Shown here: positions 26,022 to 33,564 of the stretch, one piece after another
Layout: each line of letters opens with the position of its first letter
Position numbering within the stretch: position 1 is the stretch's first letter
Assembly: GCA_944319925.1 (NCBI GenBank)
Contig: CALUFQ010000008.1
Location: 1-64,000 of the forward strand
Reading direction: 5' to 3'
Source: an uncultured Paraprevotella sp.
GTDB lineage: Bacteria; Bacteroidota; Bacteroidia; Bacteroidales; Bacteroidaceae
Length of the DNA stretch: 64,000 nucleotides
Notes under the pieces: model-generated
Told to the model about the DNA's origin: nothing
What the model saw: only the letters and a program-made list of their open reading frames with translations
Database searches by the model: none
Program-made: the position numbers and the translations under genes

Positions 26022-26903
26022 ATGGAAATAACGAACGAAGTGAAACAGCGGATTGCGGGGGCGATAGCCGCCGACCGCGGGAATTATCCCAGCGACAACC
26101 GCCACGCGACGGCGCTGGGCATAGCGGCAAGCGTGTACAACGCCATCAAGAAAGGGAACTACGACCGCCAGGTGAGCGACGCGAACTGGGCGGGCATCGC
26201 CCGGAGGCTGGGCGTGCAGTTGAGGGAGGAGATGCCGTGGGCGGCGGCCAAGACCCCGACCTTCGTGTTCATCAGCCAGCAGCTGGCCGTGTGCCAGGAC
26301 GGAGGGCTCTCCGCCGTCCTGTGCGACATGCCGAACATCGGGAAGACGTTCACGGCCCGGATCTACGTGCAGGGACACAGGAACGCGGTCTATGTGGACT
26401 GCTCGCAGGTGAAGTCGAAGAGCAAGCTCATCCGCCGCATCGCCAAGGAGTTCGGCGTGGGGGCGATGGGACGCTACATGGACGTGTACGAGGACCTCGT
26501 GGCCTACCTCCGGGCCATCGACCGCCCGCTGGTGGTGCTCGACGAGGCGGGCGACCTGCAATACGAGGCCTTCCTGGAGCTGAAAGCCCTGTGGAACGCC
26601 ACGGAACGCTGCTGCGCCTGGTACATGATGGGAGCCGACGGGCTGAAGGAGAAGATCAACCGCGCCATCGAGGGCAAGAAGGTGGGCTACACCGAGATGC
26701 TGAGCCGCTACGGCGACACGTACAGCAAGGTGACCCCGGACGACGCGAAGGAACGCGACAAGTTTCTCCGGGCGCAGGCCGCCATCGTGGCCAAGGTGAA
26801 CGCCCCGGAAGGCTCGGACATCGCCCGCATCGTGAACGCCACCGGCGGCGGGCTCCGCAGGGTATATACGGAAATAGAAAAGCTGAGGAGGGCGCAGGCA
26901 TGA
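26022..26903 (+). CDS. AAA ATPase, MuB/TnsC-like transposition target-selection protein
   Basis: 293 residues. Residues 1-70 form an N-terminal HTH-like domain (VKQRIAGAIAADRGNYPSDN), as in MuB. Walker A at 102-109 (MPNIGKTF), Walker B at 170-176 (LVVLDEAG). The protein binds ATP and target DNA and delivers it to the transposase, giving target immunity. Directly after the transposase, overlapping the next gene by ATGA. Confidence 0.88.
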   Translation: MEITNEVKQRIAGAIAADRGNYPSDNRHATALGIAASVYNAIKKGNYDRQVSDANWAGIARRLGVQLREEMPWAAAKTPTFVFISQQLAVCQDGGLSAVLCDMPNIGKTFTARIYVQGHRNAVYVDCSQVKSKSKLIRRIAKEFGVGAMGRYMDVYEDLVAYLRAIDRPLVVLDEAGDLQYEAFLELKALWNATERCCAWYMMGADGLKEKINRAIEGKKVGYTEMLSRYGDTYSKVTPDDAKERDKFLRAQAAIVAKVNAPEGSDIARIVNATGGGLRRVYTEIEKLRRAQA

Positions 26904-27604
26904 GGTTGAAACGCGCATACAGCCCCCGCGAGGTGCTGGACATGAAGATACCCCGCTACGAGTTCACCGGGCCGTGGCTGGCATCCATCGGCCGGCCGGC
27001 CCGGGGCGGGGTCTGGATTATCTGGGGAGCGAGCGGGAACGGCAAGAGCTCGTTCGTGATGCAGCTGGCCAAGTACCTCTGCCGGTTCAGCCGGGTCATC
27101 TACGACAGCCTGGAGGAAAGCACCGGCCTTTCCCTGCAGATGTCGCTCCGGCGGCACAGGATGGACGAGGTGAAGAAACGGCTCGTCATCCTGGACCGCG
27201 AGCCGATGGAGCAGCTGGAAGAGCGGCTCGCCCGCCGGGGCAGCCCGGCGGTGGCCATCATCGACAGCTTCCAGTACAGCGGCCTGAGCTGGCCGGACTA
27301 CAAGGCATTCAAGGAACGGCACCCCCGGAAGCTGCTCATCTTCATCAGCCACGCCGAGGGCATGCACCCCGCCGGGCGGACGGCCAAGAAGGTGGAATAC
27401 GACGCCGACGTGAAAATCATGGTCTCGTACTTCAAGGCCTGGTGCAAGAGCCGCTTCATGGAAACGCCGGGCGAGCCTTACGTGATATGGGAGGAAGGGG
27501 CCGCCAAGGCATTGACAGAGGGTCAGAATGACCCGATTGTCCTCCATGCGGACGGGGTTGCGTCCGCCCACTCTAAAAACCAAGAAGATGGAATGGGAGA
27601 ATAA
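26900..27604 (+). CDS. Second P-loop ATPase, RecA/KaiC-like
   Basis: 234 residues from the ATG at 26900, which overlaps the MuB-like stop (ATGA) and has a strong GAGGAGGG site. Walker A at 43-51 (GASGNGKSS), Walker B at about 118-123 (VAIIDSFQ), and a following LLIFISHAEG strand as in RecA/DnaB-type cores. Not an AAA+ protein like its neighbour. Translational coupling to MuB suggests a role in transposition or replication restart (inference); Mu itself has no such gene. Confidence 0.8.
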   Translation: MRLKRAYSPREVLDMKIPRYEFTGPWLASIGRPARGGVWIIWGASGNGKSSFVMQLAKYLCRFSRVIYDSLEESTGLSLQMSLRRHRMDEVKKRLVILDREPMEQLEERLARRGSPAVAIIDSFQYSGLSWPDYKAFKERHPRKLLIFISHAEGMHPAGRTAKKVEYDADVKIMVSYFKAWCKSRFMETPGEPYVIWEEGAAKALTEGQNDPIVLHADGVASAHSKNQEDGMGE

Positions 27605-27809
27605 ACTTTACCAGCTGCTCCTGAAGAACGAGGAAGTGGCGGCCGTGGTCGATGACTGGGCGGAACGCAACATCCAGAGCGACCTGCGCATCCGCCGGGC
27701 CAAGACCCGGGGCCACGCGGTGGTGGAGACACGGGACGTGATGTTCGCGAACAACATACGGATATGGCACCCGTCGTGCCAGGTAAACATTAAAGATTTG
27801 ACGAAATGA
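27588..27809 (+). CDS. Small phage protein, unknown
   Basis: 73 residues from MEWENKLYQLLLKNEEVAAV. Acidic helical start, basic middle (DLRIRRAKTRGHAVV). Overlaps the ends of both neighbours (27604 and 27806). Confidence 0.6.
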   Translation: MEWENKLYQLLLKNEEVAAVVDDWAERNIQSDLRIRRAKTRGHAVVETRDVMFANNIRIWHPSCQVNIKDLTK

Positions 27810-28114
27810 AAAAGAAAGTGTACATCAGCGGTGCCATAGCGCACTACGACCAGGAGGAACGCCGCCGCGCCTTCGACGACGCGGAACGGTTCCTGAGTTT
27901 GAAAGGCTTCGAGCCGGTCAACCCGTTCAAGAACGGCCTGCCGGACGAAGCGCACTGGAGGCTGCACATGCGGGCGGACATCGCCCTGCTGCTGGAATGT
28001 GATTACATCTACATGCTGCGCGGATGGGAACTGAGCAAGGGCGCGAAGCTGGAGCTGGACGTGGCCAGCTCGTGCGGCATCGGAGTACTGTTCGAAAACC
28101 AATTTAATTTATAG
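27806..28114 (+). CDS. DUF4406 protein, nucleoside-deoxyribosyltransferase-like fold
   Basis: 102 residues. VYISGAIAHYDQEERRRAF, GFEPVNPFKNGLPDEAHW, MRADIALLLECDYIYMLRGWELSKGAKLELDVA are the hallmark blocks of DUF4406, a Rossmann-like fold related to nucleoside 2-deoxyribosyltransferases. Common in phages; a role in nucleotide metabolism is assumed. A longer paralogue lies at 29738-30223. Confidence 0.85.
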   Translation: MKKKVYISGAIAHYDQEERRRAFDDAERFLSLKGFEPVNPFKNGLPDEAHWRLHMRADIALLLECDYIYMLRGWELSKGAKLELDVASSCGIGVLFENQFNL

Positions 28115-28118
28115 TACT

Positions 28119-28382
28119 ATGAGAGAAACAGCATTGACACGCGGTGTAGCGGTCATTACCCTGACCGCCAAAGTTTATGAAGGCAAATTTGTCTCCACAT
28201 ACCGTTCACGCATAGGTTTCTGCGGGGAATTTAATGAACAGATTTTGTCGGAAATAAAAAAGAAGTCTAAGGAATTATATGAAGGACAGTGTAAATCAGA
28301 GTGCAAAAATGCAGATAAAATCACATGCTCCGCCACGGTAAAGATAATAGAACGCGATGTATTTTTTAATGGAGGGAAATGA
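28119..28382 (+). CDS. Small phage protein, unknown
   Basis: 87 residues, alternating beta pattern at the start (GVAVITLTAKVYEGKFVSTYRSRIGF), then a Lys/Glu helix and a Cys pair (GQCKSECKNADKITCSATVKI). Lower GC than neighbours. No family recognised. Confidence 0.6.
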   Translation: MRETALTRGVAVITLTAKVYEGKFVSTYRSRIGFCGEFNEQILSEIKKKSKELYEGQCKSECKNADKITCSATVKIIERDVFFNGGK

Positions 28383-28383
28383 C

Positions 28384-28800
28384 ATGGCACAGGAAATCGC
28401 CAACTACGCCCGTTTCTATACCCTCTTGAAAAAACTGCCCGGCGCGGACAAGGAGACGCTGGTGTGGCAGTACACGAACGGGCGCACCACGCACCTCCAC
28501 CTTATGGAGGCCGGCGAATACCGGTCCATGTGCAACGAGATGGAGCGCGTGGCCGGATATGAAGAACGGCGGCAGGCCTGGCGCATGGAGATGAAGCGGA
28601 AACGGAGCGCGGTGCTCCATCAGATGCAGCTGCTCGGCGTGGACACGGCAGACTGGGGCAAGGTAGACAAGTTCTGCCTGGACAGGCGGATTGCCGGAAA
28701 GGTGTTCCGCGAACTGGACGGCGGGGAACTGGACGCGTTGCTCGTCAAGCTGCGCACCATCCGCCGCAAGAAAGAAAACCCTAAAAACGATAAAAGATGA
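28384..28800 (+). CDS. Phage regulatory protein, possibly Gp16/GemA-like
   Basis: 138 residues from the ATG at 28384. Helical; the C-terminal block LLGVDTADWGKVDKFCLDRRIAGKVFRELDGGELDALLVKLRTI recalls the Gp16-type proteins of Mu-like phages. Early-region position agrees. Identification is tentative. Confidence 0.6.
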   Translation: MAQEIANYARFYTLLKKLPGADKETLVWQYTNGRTTHLHLMEAGEYRSMCNEMERVAGYEERRQAWRMEMKRKRSAVLHQMQLLGVDTADWGKVDKFCLDRRIAGKVFRELDGGELDALLVKLRTIRRKKENPKNDKR

Positions 28801-29060
28801 ATGCAGAATTGGAAAAGGAAGGAGGAGGCATGACGGGAAAGGCAGAATCGGCGGAGGACACCCGCATCCGCCGCATCGGGACGCTGCTCGGGCGGCTGGA
28901 GGAAATCCCCCGCGAGCTGGACCGCACGACGCGGCGGCTCTACGCGGGGAACATGGACGCCCGGGAGTTCGCCACGCTCGTGGACCGGCGCAACACCCTG
29001 CTCATCGAGAAGGAGCGGGTGGAGAAGGAACTGAGGGAGACCTACCGAATGAAAGTATGA
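28797..29060 (+). CDS. Small coiled-coil phage protein
   Basis: 87 residues, highly charged helices (RRIGTLLGRLEEIPRELDRT, LIEKERVEKELRETYRM). Starts 4 bp before the preceding stop. No family recognised. Confidence 0.6.
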   Translation: MNAELEKEGGGMTGKAESAEDTRIRRIGTLLGRLEEIPRELDRTTRRLYAGNMDAREFATLVDRRNTLLIEKERVEKELRETYRMKV

Positions 29061-29082
29061 ACCATTTAAAACAAAAACAACC

Positions 29083-29727
29083 ATGGACATCAGGAATCTG
29101 ACAAAAGAGGAACGGGAAGAGCTGAAGGCGCAGCTGGAGGCCGAGGAGAAGGCCGAGAAGGCAAGGGTGGAAAACGAACGCGAGGAGTACAAGCGGCTGG
29201 TGGACGCGTCGGTGCGGTCCGCCGTGGGCAAGCTGCAGAAGCTCTCCGACGAGATGATGCGCGTCAAGCGCGAGGTGTTCGAGGAGTTCGACACCCTCAT
29301 CCGCATGAAGAACGAGCTGTTCCGCGTGAAGCTGGACCGCAAGACGGACACCTTCACCACCGGGGACGGCGTGATGAGCGTCACCCTCGGCTCGCGCACC
29401 AACGAGGGATGGGACGACACGGTGGAGGCCGGCATCGCGAAGGTCAAGGAGTACCTGGGGACGCTGGCCAAGGACGACAACAGCGCGGCCCTGGTGGAGA
29501 CCGTCATGGGCCTTCTGGCCAAGGACCGCAAAGGCGCCCTCAAGGCCAACAAAGTGCTGGAGCTGGAGCGGCTGGCCGTGAAGAGCCAGGACCAGGGCTT
29601 CCTGGACGGCATCGGTATCATCAAGGCCGCCTACCGGCCCGTGCCCACCTGCCAGTTCATCAGCGTGGAGACCAAGGACGAGAAGGGGAACGCGACATCC
29701 CTGCCGCTGTCGCTCGCAGCCATGTGA
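29083..29727 (+). CDS. DUF3164 family phage protein
   Basis: 214 residues. N-terminal coiled coil (1-65), then the DUF3164 core: RKTDTFTTGDGVMSVTLGSR and KAAYRPVPTCQFISVETKDEKG. This family is found almost only in the early region of Mu-like phages, with unknown function. Good context marker. Confidence 0.82.
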   Translation: MDIRNLTKEEREELKAQLEAEEKAEKARVENEREEYKRLVDASVRSAVGKLQKLSDEMMRVKREVFEEFDTLIRMKNELFRVKLDRKTDTFTTGDGVMSVTLGSRTNEGWDDTVEAGIAKVKEYLGTLAKDDNSAALVETVMGLLAKDRKGALKANKVLELERLAVKSQDQGFLDGIGIIKAAYRPVPTCQFISVETKDEKGNATSLPLSLAAM

Positions 29728-29737
29728 CGGAGGGGGT

Positions 29738-30223
29738 ATGGAGATAGGACGGAAGATAACGCTGGACGGGAAGACTTACGAGGAAGTCCCCGCGGATGAA
29801 TACGGGACGTGCGAGGGGTGCGCCTTCTTCGATCTTGAAGGCCCCTGCCCGGCGGAATGCCGGAATGAAACCATGTGGCTGCGGGTGACATCGCCGGCCC
29901 GCGTCTATATCAGCGGGGCCATCGCCCACCACGACCCGGAGGAACGCCGCCGGGCGTTCGGCGCGGCGGAGGACATGCTGTACCGCCTGGGCTACGAGCC
30001 AGTGAATCCGTTCAAGAACGGCCTGCCGGAAGAGGCCCACTGGCGCGACCACATGTGTGCGGACATCGCCCTGCTCGTGCGGTGCGACTACATCTACATG
30101 CTCGCCGGGTGGGAGCTGTCGAAGGGCGCGAAGCTGGAACACGACGTGGCCACCTCGTGCGGCATCCGGGTGCTGAGGTACGAACGGGAGGAGGAAGCGG
30201 CATGTTCTACAAAAGGAAGGTGA
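29738..30223 (+). CDS. DUF4406 protein with N-terminal Cys-rich extension
   Basis: 161 residues. Residues 1-50 carry a small domain with four Cys (GTCEGCAFFDLEGPCPAEC), possibly metal-binding; residues 56-150 repeat the DUF4406 fold of 27806-28114 with most motif residues kept (VYISGAIAHHDPEERRRAF, EPVNPFKNGLPEEAHW). A duplication and fusion within 2 kb. Overlaps the next gene by 22 bp. Confidence 0.8.
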   Translation: MEIGRKITLDGKTYEEVPADEYGTCEGCAFFDLEGPCPAECRNETMWLRVTSPARVYISGAIAHHDPEERRRAFGAAEDMLYRLGYEPVNPFKNGLPEEAHWRDHMCADIALLVRCDYIYMLAGWELSKGAKLEHDVATSCGIRVLRYEREEEAACSTKGR

Positions 30224-30468
30224 GACTGGTCATCCAGGTAGAGGACAGCCTGCTGGCCCAGGTGATGCGCTACTGGCTGTATTACGGCAAGCCCTGCCGG
30301 CTGCTCCTCCGCCCGGCCCGGTCGGACAGGCTCTGCGCGGTGTACGTCAACCTGGACAGTCCGGAGACGGGTACGCTGGTAAGGGTGCTGACGGACAACC
30401 TCCACGTCCGTCTCTACGATGCCGACGGCATGCGGCCCTTGCAGGTGGAGGATGTGTTTTACACTTGA
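30202..30468 (+). CDS. Small phage protein, unknown
   Basis: 88 residues from MFYKRKVRLVIQVEDSLLAQ; the start has a GGAGGAGG-type site inside the previous gene. Beta-rich and basic (YWLYYGKPCRLLLRPARSDRL). No family recognised. Confidence 0.65.
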   Translation: MFYKRKVRLVIQVEDSLLAQVMRYWLYYGKPCRLLLRPARSDRLCAVYVNLDSPETGTLVRVLTDNLHVRLYDADGMRPLQVEDVFYT

Positions 30469-30488
30469 TTTAAAAAGGATTTAAAGAG

Positions 30489-30757
30489 ATGAAAAGACTG
30501 AAGAACCTTACGGTCAGCTGCACCTACACGGTCGGGCTGACGGACGTGGAAGTCCCAGATGAGGTGTACGAAGGCTGGCAAGCCGCGATGATTTCGCGGC
30601 AGACCTGTTGAACATGTCCGACGAGGAAAATGCCGCTTTCGAATGACTTCGCGATAATATTGAAGAGCAGGATGCGATGGAATGGGAATGCCGGGTGGAC
30701 GACATGGAGGAAGTGGAAAATCCGGACGGCAACCCATCAAAAACAACAGCATCATGA
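30489..30757 (+). pseudogene. Broken small phage gene (frameshift plus stop)
   Basis: Reads MKRLKNLTVSCTYTVGL, DVEVPDEVYEG, then a one-base deletion near 30573-30575 breaks the frame (GAAGGCTGG in place of GAAGGGCTGG); in the next frame it goes on LASRDDFAADLLNMSDEENAAFE, stop TGA (likely once TGG), LRDNIEEQDAMEWECRVDD to 30757. Two lesions, so inactivated rather than recoded. Confidence 0.7.
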
Positions 30758-30783
30758 AACAGAATAACACATGGGAGACCCGG

Positions 30784-30809
30784 AAGGGGCGGCGTTTCTG
30801 CCGCCCCTT
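30784..30809 (+). terminator. Strong hairpin, end of early transcript
   Basis: aaggggcggc (30784-30793), loop gtttct, gccgcccctt (30800-30809), short T run. Between the early genes and the HTH gene. Confidence 0.6.
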
Positions 30810-30831
30810 TCCGCGCCCGGCGGTCGCGGAA

Positions 30832-30863
30832 TTTGCTTGTCCCGTGGAGATTAAGTATTTTTG
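30832..30863 (+). promoter_or_regulatory. Promoter of the small HTH gene
   Basis: TTTG at 30832-30835, 20-bp spacer, TATTTTTG at 30856-30863; ATG at 30895. Consensus-quality, so the gene can be expressed apart from the early operon. Confidence 0.65.
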
Positions 30864-30894
30864 TGATGCAATATTCACGTCAATACTTTCAGCC

Positions 30895-31149
30895 ATGCCC
30901 AGAAACAAGCAACTCATCGAGGAGCGCAACCGGCGCATCGCCGACGCTTACTACCGCCTGGAACCCAGGCTCCGCAACTACGCGGACGTGGTGTCCGCCC
31001 TCTCGCGCCTCTTCTTCCTCTCCGAGAGCCGCGTGCAGAGCATCATCCGCCAGATGGTGCGCGAGGACGCGTTCCACCCCTCCGGAGAGGCCCGGAAGCA
31101 CGTCCGCCGGAAAGCGGAAATGCAGCTCACCCTTAATCTAAAGTTCTAA
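30895..31149 (+). CDS. Small HTH protein, candidate late-gene regulator
   Basis: 84 residues. MPRNKQLIEERNRRIADAYYRL, then ADVVSALSRLFFLSESRVQSIIRQMV reads as a helix-turn-helix (LSRLFFLSESRVQSII), basic tail (ARKHVRRKAEMQ). Own promoter and preceding terminator place it as a middle regulator, like Mor or C in Mu, able to act on the late control region at 37442-37587. Role is inferred; tail overlaps the leftward gene by 12 bp. Confidence 0.65.
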   Translation: MPRNKQLIEERNRRIADAYYRLEPRLRNYADVVSALSRLFFLSESRVQSIIRQMVREDAFHPSGEARKHVRRKAEMQLTLNLKF

Positions 31150-31641
31150 GGCAGGGCGGATGCGTATCCCCACGTCCCCCGCCGCTACCGTCTCCTTGCC
31201 TATGTATTCCGACACGGCCAGCTCGTAGGCCGTCTCGTACACCTTGATGCCGTGGTTCCACGTGTAGAACCGGCTGGAGACGCGCACGAGCGCCTGCCCG
31301 TCTACACCCACCCGGTGCCCCTGCAGCAGCACGTGCAGGTCTTTCCGCATCCGTTCCCTTTCCCGTATGGCCTCTATGGTGCCGCTTCGCCAGTGGGTGT
31401 CGTCGTAGCAGTCCAGGACGAGCCTGACGCGCACCCGGCACGTGCCGCGCTGGTCCAGCCCGCCCACGCCCGTCCACGATGTCTCCGGCGCGTCGATGAG
31501 CACGGCGGGGAAGGTGAGCGGGTACGTGTCGCGGCCCTCGTCGTCCAGCATCTCCAGCTGGCCGTAGTCCTCGTCCACGGTCTTCATGAAGGGGAAGGCT
31601 TCCCCCACGAGCTTAATGAGATCTTCCAAAACTTCTTCCAT
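31138..31641 (-). CDS. Phage neck/tail-completion-type protein
   Basis: 167 residues from the start MEEVLEDLIKLVGEAFPFMK; upstream in-frame ATG (31692) lies inside the previous gene. Mixed alpha/beta with PLTFPAVLID and RVRVRLVLDCYDD. Last gene of the leftward head operon, where a connector or tail-terminator protein is expected. Function inferred from place. Confidence 0.65.
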   Translation of the reverse strand: MEEVLEDLIKLVGEAFPFMKTVDEDYGQLEMLDDEGRDTYPLTFPAVLIDAPETSWTGVGGLDQRGTCRVRVRLVLDCYDDTHWRSGTIEAIRERERMRKDLHVLLQGHRVGVDGQALVRVSSRFYTWNHGIKVYETAYELAVSEYIGKETVAAGDVGIRIRPALEL

Positions 31642-32281
31642 AATCCTTGACGTATTGTTGCAGTTCCTTGTTGATCGATTCCTCCACCACACGGCGCAGC
31701 CCCTTGGTGTCGCCGATGAACATGCGCTGCGGGATGCGTATGCGCGACCCCACGCGCTTCAGGGCCATCGCCTTCCAGAACTGCGCCTCGCGGCCCATGC
31801 TGCGGTTATATTGGTTGTCGCCCCGCCTGCCGTCTTTCCGCACGGTGTAGCGTCCGGAGAGCGGGCGGCGGCCTTTCCCGCCCTTGCTTCCCTCTATCTG
31901 CAGGTACCGCCACCAGAAGTACTTCTTCATTCGGGCGGTGACGGCGACGGTGCCGCCCGCGTTGTGGATGGCGGCGTAGGGCAGGCGGTTCTCGATGACG
32001 ACCCTTCCGGGTCCGGTGCGCTTGCGCGTGGCCCCCATCAGGGTGTCCGTGCGGCTGAGCAGGGGGCCGTAGCGTCCCTCCGCCCCGTGGAAGGATAGGG
32101 AGCGCCGCAACGGTTCCTTCCACTTCCGCCCGTCGATGCCCCCGGCGCGGAAGTTTCCCCGCACGTATTCCACGGCCTCCGTGCCTACTACCACGGGCAG
32201 GCGGCGGTCGCGGACGGCCTCCAGCTGCCTCAGGGCCTGCCGTATCTCTTTTTCTATGTCAGGAGCGCGATTTGTCGCCAT
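31613..32281 (-). CDS. Phage virion morphogenesis protein (Mu gpG type)
   Basis: 222 residues from MATNRAPDIEKEI. Contains RYGPLLSRTDTLMGATR, ENRLPYAAIHNAGGTV and RIPQRMFIGDT, the blocks of the virion morphogenesis family (P2 S / Mu G), needed for tail and head joining. Follows the F-like gene in Mu order. Overlaps the next gene by 29 bp. Confidence 0.8.
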   Translation of the reverse strand: MATNRAPDIEKEIRQALRQLEAVRDRRLPVVVGTEAVEYVRGNFRAGGIDGRKWKEPLRRSLSFHGAEGRYGPLLSRTDTLMGATRKRTGPGRVVIENRLPYAAIHNAGGTVAVTARMKKYFWWRYLQIEGSKGGKGRRPLSGRYTVRKDGRRGDNQYNRSMGREAQFWKAMALKRVGSRIRIPQRMFIGDTKGLRRVVEESINKELQQYVKDYGRSFGRSH

Positions 32282-32394
32282 TTCCTTTGTCGTTTGAAGA
32301 TTAGTCCGTATATTTGCCTTCAGAAAAAGGCATCGCCCGCCGGTTGTCCCGCGCGAAAGCACACAGGGGAGAGACGGGGCGGTGCCTTTCTTCC

Positions 32395-33564
32395 TTATAA
32401 TATCCTCATGAAATAGAGGAACGACCCGTCCGGGTTCACCTTGCATTTGAACTCAATCAGGACATCCCCCTCCTTGTATTCGTACACCTTGAACACGCTG
32501 GCATCCTTGTGGTGTTCCGGGACTTCATCCCGCACGAACACGGACTTCGGGAACAGTTCATGTGCCCTCCTCGCCAATGCCAGCCTCATGGCGTAATACG
32601 GCGAATCCTTGTGTTTTGAGGCGACCTCCTCGTAAAAGTTACGGTTTATCACCGTGGCTTCATCGCTTCCCGGCGTGGCCACCTCAAACCGTTTCATCTC
32701 CATTTTCCCGATTTTCACCACGGGCAAGTTTTCTTTTGCCCATTCCGACAACTTCTTGCGCAGGAGGTTGGCCGCCGCCTTCCCTGCCCCCGGATGCGCC
32801 TTCGTGAAGTACGGGTGGCTGCCGCTGAAAATCTTCCCGTCGTCGGCGGGGTTGCCGTCCAGCCCGGGGGCGGGCGGCACGGGCTTGAAGCCCGCCACGG
32901 CTTCGGCTGTCGCGGGCTCGCCGGTCTGTCGCAGGGAACACTTGCAGTTCCAGCGGTCGCCGGGGCGGTGCTGTTCCCAGAAGGGATGTCCCACGGGCAG
33001 CGTGAGCCGCGCCTGCCAGTACTGGCGGTGCAGGTTGTCCGGCTCGGGCGACGTGGTGGGCATCCAGCGCAGGTTGGGCAGCACGTCCGCCTCGGCGCGG
33101 AAGCCCTTCCACTCCGCCGCCCGGCGGGCGCGGATGACGGCGGTGGCGTACTCCGTGCGGAGCCAGCTGACGGCGTAGTGGCTGCTGATGCCGCGCACGT
33201 CCTCCGCCCAGCGGTCGAAGGGCTTCAGCCGCCCGTCCTTGTCCAGGAGCCTCGCGGCCATGTCGTTCTGCATCCGGTGGACGCGGAAGGCGGAGAACAC
33301 TTCGTTGTTCGTGCGGAGCTGCTCCAGGAACAGGTCGCCGTAGTCGCGGTACGTGGCCTGCGATAGGCCTTCCGCCGTGGCCCGGTTGAAGATGCGCAGC
33401 GTCTCCTCGAAGGCGTCGCGCTGGACGGTGTCCCTCACGTCCAAGCCGCCGTAGATGTCGCGCAACATGCGGGAGAGCGCGTCGCGGCTGAACTCCACCT
33501 CCACGGATATGTCGTCCCGGAATCCCCCGCAATGGGGGCAGTCGTTTCCGTAAAGTTCATTCAT
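32395..33564 (-). CDS. Mu F-like minor head protein with C-terminal BECR-type nuclease-like domain
   Basis: 389 residues. Residues 1-215 are the Mu F/SPP1 gp7 head morphogenesis domain: YRDYGDLFLEQLRTNNEVFSAFRVH, ISSHYAVSWLRTEYATAV, and the closing HRPGDRWNCKCSLRQTG. Residues 275-389 form an extra domain (KRFEVATPGSDEATVINRNFY, YYAMRLALARRAHELF, VFKVYEYKEGDVLIEFKCKV) similar to the phage barnase-EndoU-colicin E5/D-RelE (PBECR) nucleases that are fused to F-like proteins in other phages. If active it would be injected with the DNA. Head assignment is firm; nuclease is inferred. Confidence 0.82.
   Translation of the reverse strand: MNELYGNDCPHCGGFRDDISVEVEFSRDALSRMLRDIYGGLDVRDTVQRDAFEETLRIFNRATAEGLSQATYRDYGDLFLEQLRTNNEVFSAFRVHRMQNDMAARLLDKDGRLKPFDRWAEDVRGISSHYAVSWLRTEYATAVIRARRAAEWKGFRAEADVLPNLRWMPTTSPEPDNLHRQYWQARLTLPVGHPFWEQHRPGDRWNCKCSLRQTGEPATAEAVAGFKPVPPAPGLDGNPADDGKIFSGSHPYFTKAHPGAGKAAANLLRKKLSEWAKENLPVVKIGKMEMKRFEVATPGSDEATVINRNFYEEVASKHKDSPYYAMRLALARRAHELFPKSVFVRDEVPEHHKDASVFKVYEYKEGDVLIEFKCKVNPDGSFLYFMRIL

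Noticed and set aside
26237..26899. N-terminal extension of the second ATPase
   Set aside because: Overlaps the MuB-like gene in another frame; the ATG at 26900 has a strong ribosome site and the domain begins there.
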